Assembly (NCBI GenBank): GCA_027484425.1
Contig: JAIXSZ010000031.1
Coordinates: forward strand, 1 to 62,863
Length of the DNA stretch: 62,863 bases
Source: Sphingobacteriales bacterium
GTDB lineage: Bacteria > Bacteroidota > Bacteroidia > Chitinophagales > Chitinophagaceae
Reading direction: 5' to 3'
Positions 26,040 to 38,300 of this stretch are shown here, piece by piece (positions within the stretch are counted from its first letter, which is position 1; every line of letters starts with the position of its first letter). The position numbers were made by a program, and so were the translations under genes. The notes beneath the pieces were generated by a model that saw only the letters and a list, made by a program, of their open reading frames with translations, had not been told where the DNA came from and did no database searches.

Positions 26040-26789
26040 GTGCAAAACATCAGCCGCATATATGCTCTTAGTAAGCGAAATGTGATACTCAGGTATAAAA
26101 ATTCGCTTGTGGGCTTCTTCTGGGGTTTCATCAAACCATTGATATATCTGTTGATATTTATGGTGATGTTTAGTCAGGGGTTTGGGTCTATGGAAAATTA
26201 TATATTATTTTCTTTATCTGGATTGGTGTTGTGGTTCTTTTTTTCTAATGTAACTAGTCAGTCAGTAGGCAGTATAGTAGGCTCTTCAGGACTGCTAAAA
26301 GCTATAAATATACCTGCATATTTTTTTCCACTTTCAGAGATTCTGAGTGAATTGTTTAATCTGTTTTTGACAATTATCGTGTTCCTTATCATGATGAATT
26401 GGTTCGGGATAGTTTATAGTCCGAGGCTATTGCTAATAATACCCTGCCTTTTGTTGTTCGGGATGTTTTCTTATGGGCTTAATTTGATACTATGCTCAAT
26501 CAATGTATTTTTTAGAGATATTGGTATTATATGGGGTACCATTCAACCCGCACTTTTTTACCTTACACCTATTGCGTATCCTGAAACTATGATACCTAAG
26601 AAATATGAACTGGTAATAAAGAGTAATCCTATTTATTATTTCATCAAATTAGGAAGAGGTATATTTTATGAAAACATAACGCCATCACTACATAGTTGGC
26701 TTGTATGTATATTTATATCATGTACTACATTAACTGTAGGTCTGATTATATTTAGCAGACTGAAGAATCAATTTATTTCTGCCATATAA
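26040..26789 (+). CDS. ABC-2 polysaccharide export permease (Wzm/TagG type)
   Basis: This 249-residue inner-membrane protein starts at GTG 26040; no in-frame ATG precedes the conserved LSKRNVILRYKNSLVGFFWGF amphipathic start. About six membrane segments follow. YNYKNS-like basic residues near the N-terminus and the final LxYLTPIAYP loop (near 180) are typical of O-antigen/teichoic exporters. It forms the channel with the ATPase encoded 12 bases downstream and moves undecaprenyl-linked glycan to the periplasm. Confidence 0.94.
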   Translation: MQNISRIYALSKRNVILRYKNSLVGFFWGFIKPLIYLLIFMVMFSQGFGSMENYILFSLSGLVLWFFFSNVTSQSVGSIVGSSGLLKAINIPAYFFPLSEILSELFNLFLTIIVFLIMMNWFGIVYSPRLLLIIPCLLLFGMFSYGLNLILCSINVFFRDIGIIWGTIQPALFYLTPIAYPETMIPKKYELVIKSNPIYYFIKLGRGIFYENITPSLHSWLVCIFISCTTLTVGLIIFSRLKNQFISAI

Positions 26790-26801
26790 AGAATAGAAGG
26801 A

Positions 26802-27527
26802 ATGTCTGATGTAATTATTAAGGTTGATAATGTACAGGTTAGCTTCTGGCAGAATAATGTTGGGGTGTACTCACTAAAGGACCTAATAACACATCGTAAA
26901 AGCCCGTTCAAGAATAAGGTTATCCTTGAAGATATATCAGTAGAGGTGAGACGAGGAGAGAGTTTGGGTATACTGGGACGAAATGGATGTGGGAAAAGTA
27001 CATTGCTACGAGCAATAGCAGGTATTATAAAACCAACCAAAGGCAAAATAACTGTAAATGGTACTTTTGCCCCGATATTGGCTATAGGTGCTGGTTTGGA
27101 GCTAGAGTTGACAGGCTATGAAAATATATCGTTGTTATTAGCGTTATATGGTACAGCCAGAAAGAACACTAATGCCGTAGATAATATTAAAGAATTTTCG
27201 GAACTGAGTGATGAGGTGCTAAAGATGCCAGTAAAGCAATACTCATCTGGAATGGTGGCGAGGTTGGCGTTTTCGATATCATTAGCTAATGACTCTGACA
27301 TATTAATAATTGACGAAGTGCTGGCAGTAGGGGATCAGGGATTTCAGGCGAAATGCCTGGAAAAGATATATAAAATTAAAAACGAAGGAAAAACTATACT
27401 ATTCGTATCACACTTCCCAGATGACGTTGCCCGCATATGTAATAAAGCGATTTTGCTAGAGCAGGGCAAATTAATTGACAGTGGAAACTCATCAGATGTA
27501 TGCAACCATTACAGACAGTTGTTCTAA
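26802..27527 (+). CDS. ABC polysaccharide exporter ATPase (Wzt/TagH type)
   Basis: This 241-residue ATPase has Walker A LGRNGCGKST near 65, signature YSSGMVARL near 148 in the M-x-R form of exporter ATPases, Walker B ILIIDEVLAVGD near 170 and H-loop SH at about 206. It stops after the nucleotide-binding domain and lacks the C-terminal carbohydrate-binding domain of Wzt proteins that recognise a capped chain, so it belongs with KpsT/TagH-like forms. Its 3' end overlaps the next gene by 28 bases. Confidence 0.95.
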   Translation: MSDVIIKVDNVQVSFWQNNVGVYSLKDLITHRKSPFKNKVILEDISVEVRRGESLGILGRNGCGKSTLLRAIAGIIKPTKGKITVNGTFAPILAIGAGLELELTGYENISLLLALYGTARKNTNAVDNIKEFSELSDEVLKMPVKQYSSGMVARLAFSISLANDSDILIIDEVLAVGDQGFQAKCLEKIYKIKNEGKTILFVSHFPDDVARICNKAILLEQGKLIDSGNSSDVCNHYRQLF

Positions 27528-30500
27528 ATAAAATACAGCCAGGTGTCATACCTATTTTCATCATTGCACCCAATAAAAGTGATGGTGATGAACTTGCCAT
27601 TTTGTTATCAGAAAACATAGTATCAAACAAATCAGGCAGATTTGAAAGCAATAATTCATCATACAAAAAAAATTACTTTTCAAACTCCGACACCAGAAGA
27701 TTACTTCCTATAAAGGCAGATGAAAAGAAAATTGAAGATTACCAGGCTATAATTAAGCTTATTATTGACGAGGGATTTGGCAACAAAAAACTTTGGGGTC
27801 TTCAATTAGACTATGAGTTATTTTTTGAGTTAGATATACAGTCATTGTTTCCGTATGCAAGCTTTTTGTTTTTGTATGGAAATAAGGTGAATAAAAAGGG
27901 ATTGCAAAAAAGTACGGAAAACTATCTAGAAGAGATACTTGATTTTTATGGCAAATATGGTTCGAATAGTGTAATACTAGACAAAAACAATGTAAGGTAT
28001 TCACCTAGTGTTGTGCTTAAGAGTCTTGCTTTTTCGTCAGATACTGTATTGAAAGACATCAATCCTGCTAATGAAATAACAATAAAAAAAGAACAACAAG
28101 ATACAGAAACCATATCTGACAATTATACTCTCTATGGCTTGATACAAGAGCTGGATAAACGCAACAGTATATCGAACAGCAAGATATGGTACAATGGTAA
28201 TGATGTTTCGGTAATCATCATGTATGACGAATACTCTGGTGAAGACATACTACTAAATAAATTGCATCAGTTTTATCATTCTTTTGTACCACACCCCGAG
28301 TTTACTATTATATGCACCAATGAAACGGATTTGCTGCAGGCTGACAATGCTCTTTTAAATGCGTCGATACCTGTAACAAGTATAAAAGTAACCTACGACA
28401 GCAAACTAAGTGCAGCACAAAGTATCAATAACATAATCAACAAATCGACATCGAAATATATCGTTATTGACAATCTGATACTTTCGTATTCGGTTATCAA
28501 TGTGATGTTGCCATTCAAAAATTTCAATCCTCCTTCTTTTGTATTTGGCAATCTGAATACCGACAAACTAAATGACAATACAGATAGTAAATTATCAATT
28601 ATAGAGTTGCTGACTGTCAAGGCCATACCAGAGAATATGGTTTTTCTGAGAGAAAACTGGCAAAAGCTCAATGGATTTGATGAATCGTTTGACTTGAAGT
28701 TTTCTATATGGGATTTTTGTATAAGACTATTAAAGAAAACTGACAGTTATGCTTACGAAAGAGAAGCTGTGACGCCTAGTGTTGCAACAAAATTTAAAGA
28801 GGAGAGTAACATTCTATCTGAAAAAGGATATGCGGCAATCATTCAGAAACACAAAACAACATTTGAAGAGCATTTGAACAATGTGTTGTTGCAAGTAACA
28901 GAGAATCAGCATTTGCCGCAGCATGAGATTGTAAAACTCAATTACAAAATATCAACGCTTCAATCACTTATCACGCACTCGAAGGACGAATTGAGGTCTA
29001 TAACAGATCAAAGATTATTGTTGCAGAACCACATACAATTGTTAGAAAGCAGATGGTACTTCAAGGTGGCAAATAAAATAAGTCACTTTAAGAAGATATT
29101 TTTCAAAGAAGCTGCGCCAGGTGGTAAAGGATTCTTGAAAATGCTGAAATTCTTTTTGTTTGTATTTACGAAGCCAGGATTCAGGATTTTCAGAAAAGTC
29201 ATTAAGTCCATATTCAAGAAGTTGTATCTTATAACTGAAGACCGTCCGGTGAAAATATTGTATCTGGATGAAGGGAATGAAAATATAGACATAGCTGAAT
29301 ATGTAGACAACTACCATGATTGGATTACAAAAAAACTGAAGCCATCTACTTTACGTAAGGCTTATGACGAAACTATTAACACACTGACGATAAAACCTAA
29401 AATCAGCATTATAATGCCGGTGTATAATCCTCCGGTAGAATATTTGAAAGCTGCAATAGAATCTGTATTACAACAACAATACGAGAATTTTGAGCTGTGC
29501 ATAGCTGATGACTGCTCTACAAATGAGCAGATAACCAGATTACTTCATACGTACTCGATAAGAGAACCCAGAATAAAAGTAATATTCAGAACTGAAAATG
29601 GTCATATATCCGCATGCTCCAACTCTGCATTGAGCCTAGCGACAGGAGACTATGTATTGTGTTTGGATCACGATGACTTACTTACTCCTAATTGCACATT
29701 TGAAATAGTAAAACAAATAAATGCACAACCGGATGTAGAGATCATATACTCTGATGAAGACAAAGTGGATGATAGTGGTACATTCTCCAATCCATATCTA
29801 AAGCCTGACTTTGCGCCTGATAATCTGTTTGCTAAAAACTATATTACGCACATTACAGTATACAAAAAGCAGTTGTTAGACAAACTGGGTGGATATAGAT
29901 TAGGTTTTGAGGGCAGTCAGGATTACGACCTCATACTCAGAGCTACAGAGCTAACAGATAAAATATGCCATATTCCGAAAGTATTGTATCACTGGCGTAT
30001 ACACCCACTCTCTGCTTCTCAGCAGGAAGATGTGAAACCATATGCATTCATTGCAGCTAAAAAAGCATTGGAAGAAACGTTAGTACGTAGGAACTTGTCG
30101 GGTGAGGTACAATACTTACCTGGCCTAATGGGCTATAGAGTAAAGTACGATGTGTCTTCGTTTGACAAAGTAAGTATTATAATACCTACCAAGGACCAAG
30201 CAAAGCTGATGCGAAATACAATAGACTCACTGATAGCACTCACTGAATATCCAAACTACGAAATAATTGTACTTGACAACAACAGTAATACAGAAGAGTT
30301 CTTTGAGCTAATGGCTGAATACAAAGAAAAGAACGGAAATATATTCAAGTGCATAGAGGCGAAAATTCCATTCAACTTCTCTAGGTTGATGAATATAGGC
30401 GTAGAAAACAGTACTGGCGATTATATATTACTGCTTAACAACGATGTGGAAATTCTTCACTCGGATTGGTTGACAACAATGGTATCTTATGCACAGCAAA

Positions 30501-31000
30501 AACGTATAGGCGCAGTGGGAGTTAAACTACTATACCCTGACGACAATATACAGCATGCTGGTACTGTGATAGGATTGGGTGGTGTTGCGGGCCACGTATT
30601 TGTGCACTATTACAAAAACGATCCGGGATATTTCTATTATCTGCAATCTGTGACCAACTACTCAGCAGTTACAGCAGCTTGTTTGATGATAAGAAGAAGT
30701 GTGTATGATGAAGTAGGAGGAATGGATGAAAATTTGGAAGTAGAGTACAATGATGTGGACTTCTGTCTAAAAATTATGGATGCAGGCTATAATAATGTTT
30801 ACGTACCAGATGTGGTATTGTACCATTATGAATCTGCAACAAGAGGACATCCGCATCAGAACAAAGTTTCTTACGAAAGACACTTGAGAGAGGTGAAGTA
30901 CTTTAAAGATAAATGGGAAAAATATATAAAAAGAGACCCATTTTATCATCCTAACCTCACTTTGGACAGGCAAGATTTTAGCATGAATTATAATTCTTAG
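27500..31000 (+). CDS. Multidomain protein with two C-terminal GT2 glycosyltransferase domains
   Basis: This protein has 1166 residues. An N-terminal region (1-210) begins PIFIIAPNKSDGDE, recalling a sulfotransferase fold whose PRSGT loop has been lost. A second region (about 240-460) has a GT2-like outline (VSVIIMYDEYS, WQKLNGFDESF, WDFCIRLL) without a DxD motif. A coiled segment (480-540) and a basic patch follow. GT2 domain A (about 632-860) has ISIIMPVYNP, LDHDD and SDEDKVD. GT2 domain B (about 888-1130) has VSIIIPTKDQ, LLNNDVE and VEYNDVDFCL. Domains A and B appear active and probably add two sugars in the cytoplasm. The start overlaps the ABC ATPase gene by 28 bases. Confidence 0.9.
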   Translation: MQPLQTVVLNKIQPGVIPIFIIAPNKSDGDELAILLSENIVSNKSGRFESNNSSYKKNYFSNSDTRRLLPIKADEKKIEDYQAIIKLIIDEGFGNKKLWGLQLDYELFFELDIQSLFPYASFLFLYGNKVNKKGLQKSTENYLEEILDFYGKYGSNSVILDKNNVRYSPSVVLKSLAFSSDTVLKDINPANEITIKKEQQDTETISDNYTLYGLIQELDKRNSISNSKIWYNGNDVSVIIMYDEYSGEDILLNKLHQFYHSFVPHPEFTIICTNETDLLQADNALLNASIPVTSIKVTYDSKLSAAQSINNIINKSTSKYIVIDNLILSYSVINVMLPFKNFNPPSFVFGNLNTDKLNDNTDSKLSIIELLTVKAIPENMVFLRENWQKLNGFDESFDLKFSIWDFCIRLLKKTDSYAYEREAVTPSVATKFKEESNILSEKGYAAIIQKHKTTFEEHLNNVLLQVTENQHLPQHEIVKLNYKISTLQSLITHSKDELRSITDQRLLLQNHIQLLESRWYFKVANKISHFKKIFFKEAAPGGKGFLKMLKFFLFVFTKPGFRIFRKVIKSIFKKLYLITEDRPVKILYLDEGNENIDIAEYVDNYHDWITKKLKPSTLRKAYDETINTLTIKPKISIIMPVYNPPVEYLKAAIESVLQQQYENFELCIADDCSTNEQITRLLHTYSIREPRIKVIFRTENGHISACSNSALSLATGDYVLCLDHDDLLTPNCTFEIVKQINAQPDVEIIYSDEDKVDDSGTFSNPYLKPDFAPDNLFAKNYITHITVYKKQLLDKLGGYRLGFEGSQDYDLILRATELTDKICHIPKVLYHWRIHPLSASQQEDVKPYAFIAAKKALEETLVRRNLSGEVQYLPGLMGYRVKYDVSSFDKVSIIIPTKDQAKLMRNTIDSLIALTEYPNYEIIVLDNNSNTEEFFELMAEYKEKNGNIFKCIEAKIPFNFSRLMNIGVENSTGDYILLLNNDVEILHSDWLTTMVSYAQQKRIGAVGVKLLYPDDNIQHAGTVIGLGGVAGHVFVHYYKNDPGYFYYLQSVTNYSAVTAACLMIRRSVYDEVGGMDENLEVEYNDVDFCLKIMDAGYNNVYVPDVVLYHYESATRGHPHQNKVSYERHLREVKYFKDKWEKYIKRDPFYHPNLTLDRQDFSMNYNS

Positions 31001-31072
31001 AAAAAAGAAGACAATTTCACAAACTTTAGCACGATTTTTGCTGTGAAAGAGTAAATAGTGTATTTACCATAA

Positions 31073-31819
31073 ATGAAACAACAGACAACATTAGAACTCC
31101 CTTTAGAAAAAGTTGCTAGTACAGCCATTCCACAAACAGACATGGCTAGTATTCGATATATGTTTCAGGAAATGAACCAACAGTATTTGGAACATCAACC
31201 TGCTGCATATTATCTATCTGCTAAACGAATTATGGATGTTTCTTTGTCTTTGTTGTTTATTACTCTCGTAATGTCTTGGTTGACACCGATATTAGCAATA
31301 CTCATTAAACTTACCTCTAAAGGACCAGTATTTTTTGTTCAGAAAAGGACGGGATATATGGGTGTAGAATTTGATTGTTTCAAATTCAGAACAATGTATG
31401 TGAACGATGAGGCAGATGTGAAACAGGTATCTATAAACGATAAAAGAATCACAAGTATCGGGAAATTTCTTCGTGTTACACATTTGGACGAAACACCACA
31501 GTTTTTCAATGTACTGCTTGGAGATATGAGTGTGGTAGGACCAAGACCGCACATGGTATATCATACCAGATATTACTCTGAATGTATACCCTATTACAAT
31601 TTGCGATTAGAAGTGCACCCTGGCATGACTGGTATGGCACAAATAAAAGACTACATTGGTGAAATAAGCGTGGAAAGAGAATTGAGAAAAAGAATACAGT
31701 GGGACATTTACTACATGAAAAACCGCAGTATTGGCTTGGATATAAATATTCTATTCACAACTTTTGGTTGCATTTTTGTAAAAGTTTATGAGCTAATTAC
31801 AGGAAAAGACACCAAGTAA
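31073..31819 (+). CDS. Undecaprenyl-phosphate phosphoglycosyl transferase (bacterial sugar transferase)
   Basis: This 248-residue monotopic PGT starts glycan assembly by moving a sugar-1-phosphate to undecaprenyl phosphate. Residues 1-45 are a cytoplasmic extension. The re-entrant membrane helix (about 50-80) starts at KRIMDVSLSLL. KFRTMYV (near 103), the catalytic D-E pair in LDETPQFFNVL (near 142) and GDMSVVGPRP, then HPGMTGMAQI (near 182), are the family's core. It lacks the four-helix N-terminal half of full WbaP proteins. It lies at the end of the exporter/GT2 cluster and supplies its lipid-linked primer. Confidence 0.95.
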   Translation: MKQQTTLELPLEKVASTAIPQTDMASIRYMFQEMNQQYLEHQPAAYYLSAKRIMDVSLSLLFITLVMSWLTPILAILIKLTSKGPVFFVQKRTGYMGVEFDCFKFRTMYVNDEADVKQVSINDKRITSIGKFLRVTHLDETPQFFNVLLGDMSVVGPRPHMVYHTRYYSECIPYYNLRLEVHPGMTGMAQIKDYIGEISVERELRKRIQWDIYYMKNRSIGLDINILFTTFGCIFVKVYELITGKDTK

Positions 31820-31842
31820 ATACTAACAACAATATATAATGG

Positions 31843-31873
31843 AAAGAAGCAGCTGAAAGGTTGCTTCTTTTTT
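31843..31873 (+). terminator. Intrinsic terminator of the polysaccharide operon
   Basis: AAAGAAGCAGC pairs with its near-complement (one G-U) and is followed by TTTTTT, 24 bases after the PGT stop. Confidence 0.75.
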
Positions 31874-32245
31874 GCTTTGGGCAATGCCTATGTACAGCAT
31901 TTTGATTATGAGTAGCAATTATAGAAGGAGCTTGTAATGTAAAGCAAGAATAATACCTACTATGGCGTTATAAAGCAGCAATGAAAGGCAAAATAATATT
32001 AGATACAAAACTAATTGATTGACGAATGCCTTAATGTATGTAAGATTGCCTTTTTATAAACTGGAGCGATCAAAAGGCTATTGTTACTGCATAAGGATGA
32101 GCAATCGACTGATAGAATTTCTCAACTTCATCATGCTAAATGGAATTCCAAGTAATGTTGTAACGCAAAAAGAAATAAAAGTAACATTGGTTTAGTACTT
32201 AGCAAAGCAAGAGTAATTTAGTTTGAAAGAGATGTGTACAAAACA
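31874..32245. other. Intergenic stretch without recognisable features
   Basis: About 370 bases of AT-rich DNA between two terminators. I see no convincing open frame, tRNA, repeat or promoter facing the genes on either side, both of which end here. Confidence 0.6.
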
Positions 32246-32272
32246 AAATAGCCGGCAGCAAGCCGGCTATTT
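32246..32272. terminator. Bidirectional hairpin after the giant repeat gene
   Basis: A perfect 11-bp GC-rich stem (AAATAGCCGGC, loop AGCAA) lies 46 bases beyond the stop of the minus-strand repeat-protein gene. Confidence 0.75.
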
Positions 32273-32318
32273 GTATATTATATCTAGATGAGGTTTACAC
32301 AACCACACCTTTTGTCAA

Positions 32319-35300
32319 TTACTGTTGGAATACAAAGTGGAATGCTTTGCTTGAAGTTTCTGAGCGAAGGTTAAGAATATACATTCCATTAGCAAGGGTG
32401 TTATTGATCTGTACTTTTTCATCAATTACACCGTTTTTAGCAGTAACCTTAGCACTGTATACTATCTGACCCAGCATGTCTGTTACATCCATATTCAGTT
32501 CATTGCTTACTGTGTTGCCTATAGTACCTTTTACTATGAAGCTACCTTTGTTAGGGTTAGGAACTAAACGCACATCCATTTGTAGATCAGCGATGTCGCT
32601 AACACTTAGAGAAGTAACGGTAACAACTACAGTTTTAGAACCTACAATACCAGAGCAAGTACCACCACTAGTCACCTGACAGGTAACTTCATCCATATCA
32701 AGGAATGTAGTGCTCATATAGCTAGCGTTAGTAGCACCTTCAATTACTGCACCGTTCAACAACCATTGGTAGGTTGGATTAGTACCGCCATTTGTTACGC
32801 TTGCAGTCAGTCTGAGGTTCTGACCTGCAGAGATGCTAAGGCGAGGGTTAGCCGAGATAGTAACAACAGGCGTAGTAGGAGCTGTAACGCGCATTCTAAC
32901 ATCAGTAGTTACTACATCTTCCAAACGGCATGGGAAATTGCTTGTCAATTCGCAAGTGATCACATCACCATTAGTTGGTACATATGTGTATGTTGAACCT
33001 GAACCTACAGATACACCATTCTTTTTCCATCTGAATATAGGAGCTGTACCACCGAAATCAGCAGTAGCAGAGTAAGTAACAATTGTACCAGTACATACTG
33101 TATCGTTTGGCATTACTGACACTCTAGCAACTGGAGTAACATGGCTGCTAACTGTCATAGTAACATTATCTGTTACTTCGGCAGGAGTAGCACAAGCCAG
33201 ACTGCTCACCATTGATACACTTACAACATCACCATCAGTAGGTACGTAAGAGTAGCTACCAAGACCTAAGCCTACATTGCTACCGTTAACCTGCCACTGA
33301 TAAGAAGGGGTAGAACCACCGTTTACTGGAATTGCAGTGAATGTTGTAAGAACACCGATACAAACAGTAGAACCAACACCAGTGTTAATGCTAACAGAAG
33401 GTATGATTGTAGGGTTAACCACAATAGAAGTACTACCTGACATTGAATTAGTGCAAGAAGTAGCATCATTCATACTCATTACTGTGTAAACGCCAGCAGC
33501 AGTTTGTAAACCAAAGCTAATAGATGCACCAGTACCTGCAACGGCAGCACCTACTGCTGAGCCATCTTTGTATAACTGATAGCTAACACCAGCCTGAGAA
33601 TTGCCTACGCCTACTGCAAGACCTGTAGAAGTAGCTGATGAGCAGTAGCTACCACCACCTGTTACTGCATAAACTATTGGAAGTGCGTTAGTAACCACAG
33701 TTGCAGTACCTGTCATGATGTTAGTACAACCAGTAGCAGTACTTGTAGCAACAACCGCATAACTACCATTAGCAGAATGCATACCGAAATTAAGAGCAGA
33801 ACCATCACCTGCGAGTATAGCACCAGTTACAGGAACTGAACCATTGTACAACTGATAGTTAACACCGGCAGCAGAACCAGCAAGACCTACAGAAACACCA
33901 CCAGAACCAGCGCAATAAGCACCACCACCAGTTACATCGAATGTAGCAGGTAATTCATTGATAGAAACTGTAACAGAACCTGTCATAGAACCTGTACACA
34001 TTGTAGTGTTGTTCATAGCCATTACTGTGTAGTTGCCAGCAGCTGTCTGAGAACCGAAAGATATGCCAGCACCTGTACCTGCAACCATAGCACCTACTGC
34101 GCTACCATCTTTATACAACTGATAATTGATACCAGTAGCAGAACCTGCAACACCTACAGGAACACCAGCGCCACCAGCACAATAAACACCACCACCATTA
34201 ACTGCATATGCAGTAGGAGCAGGATTGAGCACTACAGGTAATATACCAGTCATCTGATTAACACAAGTAGTAGCAGTGTTAGTTGCAATCACGACATAGC
34301 TTCCAGCTGTTTGTGGACCAAAAGATATTGGACCACCTGTACCTACTACAGGAGCACCAGCAGCACCAGTTGTACTGAATAACTGATAAGAAATACCTTC
34401 AGTAGAACCATTTAGATTAACTACAGCACCAGAAGTACCTTGGCAATAACCACCACCACCTGTAAGTGTGAATGCAGTAGGTAAAGCATTAACAATAACG
34501 GAAGCAGAACCAGCCATTACAACTGAGCAAGATGTAGAAAGATTATTGGCAATTACAGAGTAAGTACCAGGAGTAGTTTGTGGACCAAAATCCAAAAGAC
34601 CACCTGTACCTTCTATAGCATCACCCACGAGAACAGAGCCATTGAACAATTGATATGATACGCCAGCGTCAGAACCACTCAGTAGAATGTTAACACCGCT
34701 ACCACCAGCACAATAGCTACTGCTCATAGAAAGAACAGCATATGCATTTGGTAAACTATTGATGGTTACAGTAGCACTACCCGTCATTTCGTTAGTGCAA
34801 CCAGTGGTTACATCAGTAGCCATTACTTCGTAAAGACCAGCACCAGTTTGAAGACCAAATGAGATAGGAGTACCAGTACCAGCTACTGCACCACCTACTG
34901 GTGTAGTTCCGTTCATCAATTGATAAGAGATGCCAGCAGCCGAACCGTCAAGACCAACCGCAACACCTGCAGCACCGCTACAATAGTTACCACCACCTGT
35001 TACTGACTGCGCAGCTGGTATTGGATTAACTACTACATTAGCAGTACCTGTCATATTTAAAGAACATGAAGTAACAGTGTTGATAGCCCTAACTATGTAG
35101 CTACCAGAAACTGTTTGTAAACCAAAATCAATTGGGAAACCAGTACCAGCTATCAATGAACCTGTAGCAACAGAACCGTTGTACAATTGGTAATCTATAC
35201 CAGGAGTAGAATGGTCGAGAGAAATGTTAACACCATCATCGCCAGCGCAAAGACTACCGCCACCAGTGATTGCGTGCGCGATTGGTAATTCGTTAATAAC

Positions 35301-38300
35301 AATAGGAGCTGTTCCGATCATTGCTACATCACAACCAGTGGTACTATTAGTAGCAATAACAGAATAAACACCAGCAGCAGACTGTATACCGAAGCTAAGA
35401 TCGCCACCGTTACCTGCAAGTGGAGCACCTATTGCTACACCACCACGGTACAACTGATAAGCGATACCAGTATTAGATGACGAGATACCCACTGGTAAAC
35501 CAGCACCACCAGCGCAATACTCACCGCCGCCTGTAACTACATATTCTGCAGGCAATGCGTTAATCGAAATAACCGCAGCACCAGACATATTAGTAGTGCA
35601 ACCAGTTACATCATTAGTTGCAGCTATTCTGTAAGTACCAGCATCTGTATACATTCCAAAGTTAAGCTCTGTGCCAGTACCTGCAATTGCAGAACCGACA
35701 GGAGTAGTACCATTGAACAACTGGTAAGTAACACCCAAAGTTGAATTGCTAAGGATTATTGAAAGACCAGCATCACCGGCACAATAACTACCAGTACCTA
35801 AAACTGTGTAAGCAGTAGGTAATGGATTGATAGCAACCGTAACATTGTTCAGCATCATGTTGGTACAAGTAGTAGCTGTATTTGTAGCCATAACAACATA
35901 GCTACCAGCACCTGTTTGGTTACCAAAGTTTATTGCAGTACCTGTACCACTTACTGACGCACCAACTGCTGTAGAACCATTGTATAACTGATAGTTTACA
36001 CCATTTGAAGAAGAAGCAAGACCAACTAATAGTCCAGCATCGCCTGCACAATAAGTACCACCACCTGTTACAGTTTGTGCAGTAGGACGAGGATTAACAG
36101 TGATAGTAACAGAAGAATTCATACCTCTTTCACAACCTGTAGTAGTATTTACAGCTGTGACACTATAAACACCAGCGCCAGTTTGATTACCAAAACTGAT
36201 AGCACTACCAGTACCAGGTACTGGAGCACCTACTGTAGTAGAACCATTGTATAACTGATAAGCCACACCTGTATTGGAATTATTAAGAGTAACTAAAGCA
36301 CCTGTGCTACCCTCACATATAATGCCACCACCTGCTATTGTATGAAGTGTAGGCAAAGCATTGATAGCCACAACTGCTGTTGCAGACATTGCATTAGAGC
36401 AAGAAGAACTCAAGCTTGTAGCTAATACAGAATAAGTACCTGGAACCGTAAACAAACCGAAGTCAAGCGCCTCGCCAGTACCCAAAACAGGTGTTGAAGC
36501 GATGGCAGCACCGTTATAAACCTGATAACTAGTACCCGCTAAAGAACTGGTAAGACCGATAGAAACACCAGCACCACCGTTACAATAACTACCACCACCA
36601 GTTACAGTATATATTGTAGGTAAAGTACTAGTAGTAATCACTGCACTTCCGCCCATATTGTTAGAACAAGCAGTAGCAGGATTGAAACCTATTACTGTGT
36701 AATTGCCAGTAGCCGTGAAAACACCAAAGTTTAAAGATAGACCTGTACCAGAAACTAATGAACCTACTGGAACTGTACCATTATATAGTTGATAAGCGAT
36801 ACCAGGAGTAGAACCATTAAGACCAACATTCACACCAGTACCACCAATGCAATAATTGCCACCACCTGTAACTGTGAAAACAGAAGGTAAAGCATTGATA
36901 ACAACCGAAGAACTACCTGACATACTGCTAGTACAAGCAGTAAGCGTATTAGTGGCAGTAACGTAATAATTACCTACAGTAGTGATAGTACCAAAATCGA
37001 TAGCAGCACCTGTACCTATTACTGGAGAACCTACAGGCAATAGGCCATTAGTCAACTGATAAGAAATTCCTGTATTAGAACCACTTAGTCCGATATTAAC
37101 ACCAGTAGAACCTGCGCAATAGCTACCACCACCTGTAAGCGTGTAAACAGTAGGGGCTGGGTTTGTACCAACGGTTGCATTTCCAGTCATATTGTTTGTA
37201 CAACCTGTAGCTGGGTTAGTAGCTGATACTACATATGTACCTGTAGTGGTGAATGTACCAAAGTTCAGTGCGCTTCCTGTACCAGGCACTGCACTACCCA
37301 CAGCAGCTGCACCATTGTACAACTGATAATTGATACCAGATGCAGAACTGTTCAAACCAACGGTAACACCAGTAGCACCATTGCAGAAAGTACCACCACC
37401 AGTTACTGTCTGTGCAGTAGGTAATGGATTGATTGCAATAGAGGCAGAACCAGACATGTTGCGAATACATGAAGATGTAGCGTTAGTTGCTACAACAGTA
37501 TACGCACCTGCACCTGTTTGCAAACCAAAGCTGATTGCAGCACCGGTACCTGTGATTGCAGTACCAACAGCAGTAGCACCATTATATAGTTGGTAGTTTA
37601 CATTGCTTTCAGAACCTGTAAGACTTACGCTAACACCAGTACCTGAAGCGCAATAGCTTCCACCGCCTATTACACTATATACAATAGGTAATGCATTGAT
37701 AGAAATGGTAGCAGTACCAGTCATTGAACGTGTGCAAAGTGTAGTAGCATTAGTAGCTACAACGGAATAGGTACCAGCAGTAGTTTGATTGCCAAAACTG
37801 ATAGCAGAGCCTGTACCTGCCACCGGCAAACCTACTGGAGATGATCCATTAAACAACTGATAGTTGACACCAGTTGTAGAGCCGCTCAAATTGACCGTGA
37901 TACCAGCACCACCAGAGCAGTAACTAGTACCAGTAGCTGTAACATTGAACAGTGTAGGGAGTGTGTTGACATTGATAACTGCACTACCTGACATAGGCGC
38001 AGTACAACTAGTGATGCTATTGGTAGCCTGTACGGTATAAGTACCAGCAGCAGTTATAGAACCGAAGCTAATGGCTGAACCTGTACCAGAAATAACACTA
38101 ACCAATGACGCGCCACTGAATAAACTGTAGTTGACACCTGAAGAAGATGAGCTAAGCCCTACTGCCAGACCAGTGCCACCAGCGCAAAAACTACCACTGC
38201 CTGTAACAGGAAATGAAGTAGGTAAAGAATTGATACCAATTGCAGCACTACCGCTCATATTGTTAGAGCAACCAGTAGATGGATTCAATGCAAAAACTGT

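Noticed and set aside
31874..32245. A structural RNA (such as 6S) in the gap after the polysaccharide operon
   Set aside because: No long-range pairing or conserved core was found by eye, and the only hairpins are the terminators at its edges.
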